DNA from: Sphingomonas nostoxanthinifaciens | Lineage (GTDB): Bacteria > Pseudomonadota > Alphaproteobacteria > Sphingomonadales > Sphingomonadaceae | Reading direction: 5' to 3' | Length of the DNA stretch: 64,000 nucleotides | NCBI RefSeq assembly: GCF_019930585.1 | Contig: NZ_CP082839.1 | Location: forward strand, 2,910,001 to 2,974,000 | In this document: piece by piece, positions 58,432-64,000 of the stretch | Position numbering within the stretch: the stretch's first letter is position 1 | Layout of the letters: the number at the start of each line of letters is the position of its first letter | The notes under the pieces: model-generated | Databases searched by the model: none | What the model saw: the letters and a program-made list of their open reading frames with translations, nothing else | What the model was told of the DNA's origin: nothing | Made by a program: the position numbers and the translations under genes

Positions 58432-59429
58432 TGCGCCACACCTTCTTCTGCATCGACGGTCATACGCAGGGAAACCCCGTCCGCCTCGTGGCGGGCGGGG
58501 CGCCCCTGCTGCGCGGCGCATCGATGATCGAGCGGCGCCAGGATTTCCTGGAGCGGTTCGACTGGATCCGCACCGGCCTGTGCTTCGAGCCGCGCGGCCA
58601 CGACATGATGTCGGGCGGCTTCCTCTATCCGCCGACGCGCGAGGATACCGACGTCGGCATCCTCTTCATCGAAACGTCGGGCTGCCTGCCGATGTGCGGT
58701 CATGGCACGATCGGCATGATCACGTTCGGGCTGGAGCATGGCCTCATCACCCCGCGCACCCCGGGCCAGCTGAAGGTGGAGGTGCCCGCGGGCATCATCG
58801 ACATCGTCTACACGACCGAGGGCGACACGGTGACGTCGGTGAAGATCACCAACGTCCCCTCCTTCCTCGCGACCGAGGGGCTGCAGCTCGACGTGCCCGG
58901 CTTCGGCCCGCTGACGATCGACGTGTCCTACGGCGGCAACTTCTACGCGATCATCGAGCCCCAGGGCCCCTATAAGGGTCTCGACGATCTCGGCGCATCG
59001 CGCATCGTGGAGCTGTCGCGCACCATCCGCGCGATGCTGCAGGAGGTCTACACCCCGGTCCACCCGCTCGACGACCGCATCTGCGGCATCGGCCACGTGA
59101 TGTGGACCGACGCCCCCAAGGGCGACGGCGCCGATGGGCGCAACGCCGTCTTCTACGGCGAGCGCGCGATCGATCGCAGCCCGTGCGGCACCGGAACCTC
59201 GGCGCGGCTGGCGCACCTCCACGCCAAGGGCCGGCTGAAGGTGGGCGAGCGCTTCGTCCACCAGAGCTACATCTGCTCGAGCTTCATCGGCAAAGTCGAG
59301 GCGGAAACGATGGTGGGCGACCGTCCGGGCATCATTCCGTCGATCGAGGGATCGGCAATATCCACTGGTTTCAACACCATCTGGATCGATCGGAAAGACC
59401 GCTTCTGGAATGGGTTTTCGGTGGTATGA
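58431..59429 (+). CDS. hypE: 4-hydroxyproline 2-epimerase
   Basis: A 332-residue proline-racemase-family enzyme that converts trans-4-hydroxy-L-proline to cis-4-hydroxy-D-proline. Both catalytic cysteines are kept: Cys89 in PMCGHGT and Cys252 in SPCGTGTSA. This separates it from trans-3-hydroxyproline dehydratases, which have Thr at the second site. DGHTQGNPVRLV is the N-terminal substrate loop. It is the first committed step of the pathway and is coupled to the deaminase gene. Confidence 0.93.
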   Translation: MRHTFFCIDGHTQGNPVRLVAGGAPLLRGASMIERRQDFLERFDWIRTGLCFEPRGHDMMSGGFLYPPTREDTDVGILFIETSGCLPMCGHGTIGMITFGLEHGLITPRTPGQLKVEVPAGIIDIVYTTEGDTVTSVKITNVPSFLATEGLQLDVPGFGPLTIDVSYGGNFYAIIEPQGPYKGLDDLGASRIVELSRTIRAMLQEVYTPVHPLDDRICGIGHVMWTDAPKGDGADGRNAVFYGERAIDRSPCGTGTSARLAHLHAKGRLKVGERFVHQSYICSSFIGKVEAETMVGDRPGIIPSIEGSAISTGFNTIWIDRKDRFWNGFSVV

Positions 59430-59436
59430 CGAACGA

Positions 59437-60084
59437 ATGACCATCATCGTCCGCACCTTGTCCGACCAGCTTGTCGATCTCGTTCGCGATCGCATCCTGT
59501 CGGGCCAGGTGCTGGCCGATCAACCGATCCGTCAGGACGCGCTCGCCGGCGAACTGGGCGTCAGCAAGATCCCGCTGCGCGAGGCGCTCGCCCGGCTGGA
59601 GCAGGAGGGGCTGGTCCACAGCCTCGCCAATCGCGGCTTCTTCGTGCGCCCGCTCAGCGCCGGCGAGGCGACCGAGGTCTACGAGCTGCGCGTCAAGCTG
59701 GAGCCCGAGACGATGGCGCTCGCCGCCGAGCGCGCCAACGAGGCCGACCGCGTCCACGCCCGCGCGATGCTCGACACGATGTACGAAGCGCAGGGCGAGG
59801 CCGGCGACGGCGTCGGCGCCTATAACCGCGCCTTCCATCGCGCGCTGTACGCCCCGTCCCGGCAGCCGGTGACGATCAACATCCTCGACCGGCTGCAGGT
59901 GCTGTCCGAGCGCTACGTGCGCAAGCATCTTGAGCCGCTCGGCCGCGACGAACGCGCCAACCAAGAGCATCGCGACCTGATCGCGGCCTGGCTGCTGCGC
60001 GACGGGCCGACCGTTACCGCGCTGGCGCGCGCGCACAACCAGAAGACACTCGACGATCTGCGCCAGCAGCTCGTACAGCGATAA
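59437..60084 (+). CDS. GntR/FCD-family transcriptional regulator
   Basis: A 215-residue regulator. The winged helix-turn-helix is at about 10-70 (ELGVSKIPLREALARLEQEG) and the C-terminal FCD ligand domain contains YELRVKLEPETMALA and FHRALYAPS. It is encoded 7 nt after the epimerase in the same operon. GntR/FCD proteins typically bind GTATAC-centred palindromes like the four sites in this window, so it is the best candidate regulator. The inducer is probably hydroxyproline or a pathway intermediate, which is inference. Confidence 0.92.
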   Translation: MTIIVRTLSDQLVDLVRDRILSGQVLADQPIRQDALAGELGVSKIPLREALARLEQEGLVHSLANRGFFVRPLSAGEATEVYELRVKLEPETMALAAERANEADRVHARAMLDTMYEAQGEAGDGVGAYNRAFHRALYAPSRQPVTINILDRLQVLSERYVRKHLEPLGRDERANQEHRDLIAAWLLRDGPTVTALARAHNQKTLDDLRQQLVQR

Positions 60085-60094
60085 GGGGACGGCG

Positions 60095-61531
60095 TTGGCC
60101 AGCAGTTTCTTCGGACCGATCAAACGTATCGACCTGGCCCGCGACGAGGCCAGCCATAGTCTCCGGCCCTCGCTCTCCTGGCCCCACCTGATCGCACTCG
60201 GCGTCGGCGCGATCGTCGGCACCGGCATCTACACGCTCACCGGCGTCGGCGCCGAGCGCGCCGGCCCGGCAGTGATCCTCGCCTTCGCGGTGGCCGGCGC
60301 GGTCTGCGCCTGCGCGGCGCTCGCTTATGCCGAACTCGCGACGCTCATCCCCACCGCGGGCAGCGCCTACACCTACACCTATTCGGTGATCGGCGAGCGG
60401 CTGGCGTGGATCGTCGGCTGGAGCCTGATCCTCGAATATTCGCTTGCCTGCTCCACCGTCGCGGTCGGCTGGGGCGGTTATCTGGTCGGCTGGGTCCAGT
60501 CGGCCGGCATCACGCTGCCGCACGAATTGCTCGCGGGGCCGCACGGCGGCGGCATCGTCAACCTGCCGGCGGTGATCGTAAGCCTGCTGGTCGCCGGCAT
60601 GCTGATGGCGGGCACGCGCGAGAGCGCGACGCTCAACATCGTCCTCGTCGTCATCAAGCTGGTGGCGCTGTCGGTGTTCGTGCTGTTCGCTGCGCCGGCC
60701 TTCCAGTCGGCCAACCTCCACCCCTTCATGCCATACGGCTTCGGCAGCCATGTCGAGGGCGGCGGCACCAAGGGTGTGATGGCCGCCGCCGCGATCGTGT
60801 TCTTCGCCTTCTACGGCTTCGACGCGGTCGCGACCTCAGCCGAGGAAGCGAAGAATCCGGGACGCGATCTCACCATCGGCATCGTCGGATCGATGGCGGT
60901 GTGCACGCTCATCTACATGGCCGTCTGCTTCGCCGCGATCGGCTCGATGCACTATACGCAGCTCGCCAATTCGCCCGAGCCGCTGGCTTTGGTGCTGCGC
61001 ACGCTGAACCACCCGCTGGCCTCGCACCTCGTCGCGCTCGCAGCGTTGATCGCCCTGCCCTCGGTCATCCTCGTGATGATGTACGGGCAGAGCCGCGTCT
61101 TCTTCGTGATGAGCCGCGACGGCCTGCTGCCGCCGCTGCTGGCGCGCGTGTCGAAGCGCACCGGCACTCCGGTCATCACCACCGGCCTCACCGGCGTGTT
61201 CGTGGCGGCGGTGGCGGGCTTCTTCCGGCTGGACGAGATTGCCGAGCTGGCCAATGCCGGCACACTGATGGCGTTCATCGCGGTCGGCCTGTGCGTGATG
61301 ATCCTGCGCAAGAAGCGACCGGATCTGGTGCGCATCTTCAAATGCCCGTTCCCGTATGTCGTGGGAACGCTGACGGTGCTGGGCTGCCTCTATCTGATGA
61401 TCAGCCTGCCGGTGATGACGCTGGTGCGTTTCGTCCTGTGGAACGCGATCGGGCTGGCCTTCTACTTGGTATACGGGCGCAGCCGCAGCATCGCCGGCAA
61501 CTCCGCCTCGTCGAACGGCAGCATCAATTGA
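60095..61531 (+). CDS. APC-family amino-acid permease
   Basis: A 478-residue 12-14-helix transporter of the cationic amino-acid transporter type: LIALGVGAIVGTGIYTLTG is the unwound first-helix motif, and FFAFYGFDAVATSAEEAKNP is the helix 6 block. It starts at TTG 60095 with AAGGGG about 6 nt upstream. As the last gene of the epimerase operon it is likely to import proline or hydroxyproline, though the family mostly carries cationic amino acids. Confidence 0.88.
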   Translation: MASSFFGPIKRIDLARDEASHSLRPSLSWPHLIALGVGAIVGTGIYTLTGVGAERAGPAVILAFAVAGAVCACAALAYAELATLIPTAGSAYTYTYSVIGERLAWIVGWSLILEYSLACSTVAVGWGGYLVGWVQSAGITLPHELLAGPHGGGIVNLPAVIVSLLVAGMLMAGTRESATLNIVLVVIKLVALSVFVLFAAPAFQSANLHPFMPYGFGSHVEGGGTKGVMAAAAIVFFAFYGFDAVATSAEEAKNPGRDLTIGIVGSMAVCTLIYMAVCFAAIGSMHYTQLANSPEPLALVLRTLNHPLASHLVALAALIALPSVILVMMYGQSRVFFVMSRDGLLPPLLARVSKRTGTPVITTGLTGVFVAAVAGFFRLDEIAELANAGTLMAFIAVGLCVMILRKKRPDLVRIFKCPFPYVVGTLTVLGCLYLMISLPVMTLVRFVLWNAIGLAFYLVYGRSRSIAGNSASSNGSIN

Positions 61532-61533
61532 CG

Positions 61534-61606
61534 CGATGCGCTCGTTCCGGCCAACACCGGAACGAGCGCATCGAGAACGCGACCGGGGGTGAAACGCCCC
61601 CGGTCG
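61534..61606. terminator. double hairpin between convergent operons
   Basis: The first hairpin has perfect 17-bp arms (CGATGCGCTCGTTCCGG at 61534-61550 and its complement at 61557-61573) with a 6-nt loop. The second has 10-bp arms (CGACCGGGGG at 61580-61589 and 61597-61606). It lies between the permease and amidohydrolase stops and would end transcription from both sides. No T-run is visible. Confidence 0.75.
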
Positions 61607-61619
61607 ACATCACGCTTGG

Positions 61620-63242
61620 TCATCGTGTGAAGTCCACGCTTTCGATCTTCATCGGTCCCTGCGGCAGGCCGCGATCGGTCTTGGCCTTCGCCACCATGTC
61701 GCGCACTTCCTTCCGCAGCACGGCGTCGTCGTAGATGATGCCGTCCTTGATCGTGTAGGCGATGCCGCCGACGCGCTCGGTCTTGCCGGTCGCATCGTTC
61801 AGGTGGAGCGTGCCGGTCGGGAACAGCAGCTTCAAGTTGGCGAGCGGATTGCCCTTCACCACCACCAGATCCGCCTTGCGGCCGACGCGGATGGTGCCGA
61901 GCTGGTCCTCGTGGCCGAGCAGCTTCGCGCCCTGCTGGGTCGCGGCATGGATCACCTCGAGCGGCGAGAAACCGGCCTCGCGCAGCAGCTCCAGCTCCTG
62001 CACATAGCCGAAGCCATAGAGGTTGTAGATGTAGCCGGCATCGTCACCCGCGGTGACCGTGCCGCCCTTATTCTTGTATTCGTTCACGAACTGCATCCAC
62101 AGCCCGTAATTCTTGCGCCACGCCACCTCGTCCTCGGTGGTCCAGTCGAACCAGTAGGAGCCGTGGTTCGAGCGGCTGGGGCGGTAATAGTCCCACAGAG
62201 CCGGCATTGTGTAGTCGTCGTGCCACCAGGCGCGCATGTTGCGCATCACGTCGCGGCTGGTCATGTAGGCGACGAAGGTCGGGTCGAGCACGAAGTGTCG
62301 ATCGAGCAGGGTCTGCATCACCTCTTCCCACTTCGGGCTGCCCGGCGGCGCGGTCTGCGCCCACAGCCGGCCGGATTCACCGAACCGCATTTCCTCGTCA
62401 TTGGCGATGAAGTCGTTCGGCCAGGCCTGAACCGTCTTGTCGGTGAACATCGCCTCGGGCAGCCCGTACCAATGCTCCATCGAGGTGAGGCCATGCGCGC
62501 TGGTGGTCAGCACGTTGGCATATGCAACGCTCGGCTGGGCGTGATGCATCGCGGTCGGCAGGCCGATCTTCTTGGCCTCCTCGATCGCGGCGAACAGCAC
62601 GTCCTCGGGCGCGCCGATGAACTTGATGCCGTCGGCGCCGCGCTTCTTCGCCTCGTCCACCGCAAGCCGTGCCTGCACGACGTCGTTCACCGGGGTCGTG
62701 CGGATGCTCTGGAAGAAGGGATAGACGTCGATCCGCGGCGCGACGATCTCGTTGCGTGCGCTGCGCTGCTTGATGTCGACGAGCCACTCGATCGGCCGCG
62801 CGCTGCCCACTTCGCGGACCGAGGTGATGCCGTTGATCATCCACAGCTTGAGGATGTAGTCGGACGGCACGCCCTGCGAATCGTCCAGCGTGTGCAGGTG
62901 GACGTGGCTGTCGATGAAGCCCGGCAGGACGTAATAGCCGGTCAGATCCAGCTCGTAATCGCCCTTCGCGGCGCGCGCTTTGTCGTTGATCGCGTGCGGC
63001 GCGCCGATCGTGCGGATTTCGGCGATGCGGTCGCCCGACAACACGATATCGACCGGGCCTTGCGCAGGTGCGCCGGTGCCGTCGACATAAGTGACGTTGC
63101 GCAGGATGACGCGATTATAAGGACCGACGCCTTCGGTGCGGCGCGGAATGGGATCGGGCGTGGCCGCGGGCAACGCCCCCGGCACGATCGTGGCAAGTGT
63201 CAGCGCAAGCGCCGCCGTGGAGCGCAACAGCTTTCCGACCAT
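61620..63242 (-). CDS. exported amidohydrolase, prolidase/imidazolonepropionase-like (COG1228)
   Basis: A 540-residue protein with a signal peptide (LALTLATIVPGALPAA). The metal site is canonical: H113-x-H115 in FIDSHVHLH, a probable carboxylated Lys207 in DGIKFIGAP, later His residues in AMHHAQ and SMEHWYG, and Asp in TAGDDAGY. Some COG1228 amidohydrolases are prolidases, which would suit proline- and hydroxyproline-rich peptides. ATG 63242 follows AAGGGGG; upstream codons in the open frame cross the operator. Specificity is inferred. Confidence 0.87.
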   Translation of the reverse strand: MVGKLLRSTAALALTLATIVPGALPAATPDPIPRRTEGVGPYNRVILRNVTYVDGTGAPAQGPVDIVLSGDRIAEIRTIGAPHAINDKARAAKGDYELDLTGYYVLPGFIDSHVHLHTLDDSQGVPSDYILKLWMINGITSVREVGSARPIEWLVDIKQRSARNEIVAPRIDVYPFFQSIRTTPVNDVVQARLAVDEAKKRGADGIKFIGAPEDVLFAAIEEAKKIGLPTAMHHAQPSVAYANVLTTSAHGLTSMEHWYGLPEAMFTDKTVQAWPNDFIANDEEMRFGESGRLWAQTAPPGSPKWEEVMQTLLDRHFVLDPTFVAYMTSRDVMRNMRAWWHDDYTMPALWDYYRPSRSNHGSYWFDWTTEDEVAWRKNYGLWMQFVNEYKNKGGTVTAGDDAGYIYNLYGFGYVQELELLREAGFSPLEVIHAATQQGAKLLGHEDQLGTIRVGRKADLVVVKGNPLANLKLLFPTGTLHLNDATGKTERVGGIAYTIKDGIIYDDAVLRKEVRDMVAKAKTDRGLPQGPMKIESVDFTR

Positions 63243-63265
63243 ATATTCCCCCTTATTCTTGCAGG

Positions 63266-63275
63266 TCGTATACGA
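63266..63275. promoter_or_regulatory. TCGTATACGA-type operator, site 4 (divergent amidohydrolases)
   Basis: A 10-bp palindrome TCGTATACGA in the 63-bp space between two divergent amidohydrolase genes, 23 and 30 bp from their starts. A second half-like ATACGA follows at 63277. Flanks are less symmetrical than at sites 1-3. Confidence 0.75.
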
Positions 63276-63305
63276 AATACGAATCGGGGGAGGCAAGCGT
63301 TAACC

Positions 63306-64000
63306 ATGCGTGTCAAGCAAGTCGGGACGTTGTTTTCGTGCGCTCTGTTGAGCGTGTGCGGCACCGCCCGCGCCGCTGCCCCCGCCCCACGCCTCACCAT
63401 TGCCAACGTCACCGTGATCGACGGCACCGGCGCCGCGCCGCAGCCCAACATGAGCGTGACGGTCGAGAATGGCCGCATCGTCTCGATCGGGCGCACCGCC
63501 GGCCGCCCGGCCAAAAGCGCGCGCGTGATCGACGGCACCGGGCGCTTTCTGCTGCCCGGCTTCATCGACAGCAATGCGCACCTGACCGTCTACGGCCAGC
63601 CATCGCGCCGCGACACCTCCGCCAAATATGGCGACCGTAACGAGGAACTGGCGCTGGAAGTGGCGCAACGCTCGCTGAAGGCGGGCGTCACCACCCTGAT
63701 CGACAGCTACGGCGTGCTGCCGCCGTCGATCGTCGTGCGCGACAAGATCAATCGCGGCGAACTGACCGGATCGCGCCTGCTGCTCGCGGGCAACATCCTC
63801 GGCTGGGGCGGCACATTCTCGCTCACCTTCTCGCTCACCAAGCCCAGCGACCTGTCGGTCTTCCAGGAGAAATGGAACGACCTGATGACGCAGGGCATGG
63901 GCGAGGAGATCATGGACATGACGCCCGACGAGCTGCGCGTCGCGATGGACCATTATCTCGACAAGGGTGTCGACGTCGTCAAATATGGCGGCACCAGCCA
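63306..64000 (+). CDS. exported amidohydrolase, truncated by window edge, altered metal motif
   Basis: The first 231 codons of an exported amidohydrolase (signal LFSCALLSVCGTARAAA). It shares TIANVTVIDGTGAAP and the LLPGFID segment with its neighbour, but the expected HxH metal pair is N90-A91-H92 (FIDSNAHLTV); the Asn codon is 63573-63575. A candidate carboxylated Lys is in DVVKYGG near the edge. The rest lies outside. It may be a single-metal or modified enzyme, so activity cannot be assumed. Confidence 0.82.
   Translation, partial: MRVKQVGTLFSCALLSVCGTARAAAPAPRLTIANVTVIDGTGAAPQPNMSVTVENGRIVSIGRTAGRPAKSARVIDGTGRFLLPGFIDSNAHLTVYGQPSRRDTSAKYGDRNEELALEVAQRSLKAGVTTLIDSYGVLPPSIVVRDKINRGELTGSRLLLAGNILGWGGTFSLTFSLTKPSDLSVFQEKWNDLMTQGMGEEIMDMTPDELRVAMDHYLDKGVDVVKYGGTS

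Noticed and set aside
61469-61474. A fifth GTATAC hexamer
   Set aside because: It lies inside the permease coding region, and its flanks (TTG...GGG) do not form the TCGTATACGA palindrome.

Overview
This window looks like a chromosomal segment of a GC-rich alphaproteobacterium, most likely a Sphingomonas-type member of the Sphingomonadaceae. The signs are an F1-only ATP synthase operon with a short epsilon subunit, PEP-CTERM proteins ending in a W(A)MM...MRRRR tail, a phaR/phaC-like/phaA group, osmoregulated periplasmic glucan genes, and many intergenic palindromes of the GTCATCCCGGA...TCCGGGATGAC type. No phage, insertion sequence, CRISPR array, rRNA or tRNA was seen. The one RNA gene recognised is the 4.5S/SRP RNA.

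Left part (1-26 kb), mostly housekeeping and envelope genes. A 3'-truncated ada and a secreted HExxH peptidase-like protein precede the ATP synthase operon atpH-atpA-atpG-(Ohr/OsmC)-atpD-(DUF1640-like)-atpC, which carries two extra genes. A convergent four-gene operon (GT-C-like membrane protein, UbiA/DPPR-synthase-like, HAD, GtrA) looks like lipid-linked pentose metabolism. Then come cpaF, two polytopic glycosyltransferase-like genes, phaR facing a short PhaC-like hydrolase and phaA, opgD-opgH, sodC and uvrB.

Middle (26-38 kb): a surface-polysaccharide group (VirK-like, two GT2 enzymes and a serine-acetyltransferase-like hexapeptide protein), ybaB-dnaX-ffs set among three copies of a ~115-bp repeat, gor, an acetamidase/formamidase with mpg, a chemoreceptor without a sensor domain, and an EI24 membrane protein.

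Right part (38-64 kb): the most interesting region. Four copies of a palindrome with core TCGTATACGA lie upstream of (i) a GH27 glycosidase, (ii) a divergent pair: a GH127 beta-L-arabinofuranosidase-like gene heading an apparent seven-gene operon (GH127, gamma-glutamyltransferase, two DUF885, S10 peptidase, POT peptide transporter, dipeptide epimerase) and a Delta1-pyrroline-2-carboxylate reductase-like gene, (iii) the divergent core of hydroxyproline catabolism (D-hydroxyproline dehydrogenase-like plus M24 peptidase on one side; deaminase, 4-hydroxyproline epimerase, GntR regulator and amino-acid permease on the other), and (iv) two divergent amidohydrolases of the prolidase/imidazolonepropionase-like group. 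The parsimonious reading is one GntR-controlled regulon that strips sugars from plant hydroxyproline-rich glycoproteins (extensins), digests and imports the peptides, and converts hydroxyproline towards 2-oxoglutarate. The functions rest on family motifs; the substrate and the regulator-operator link are inference.
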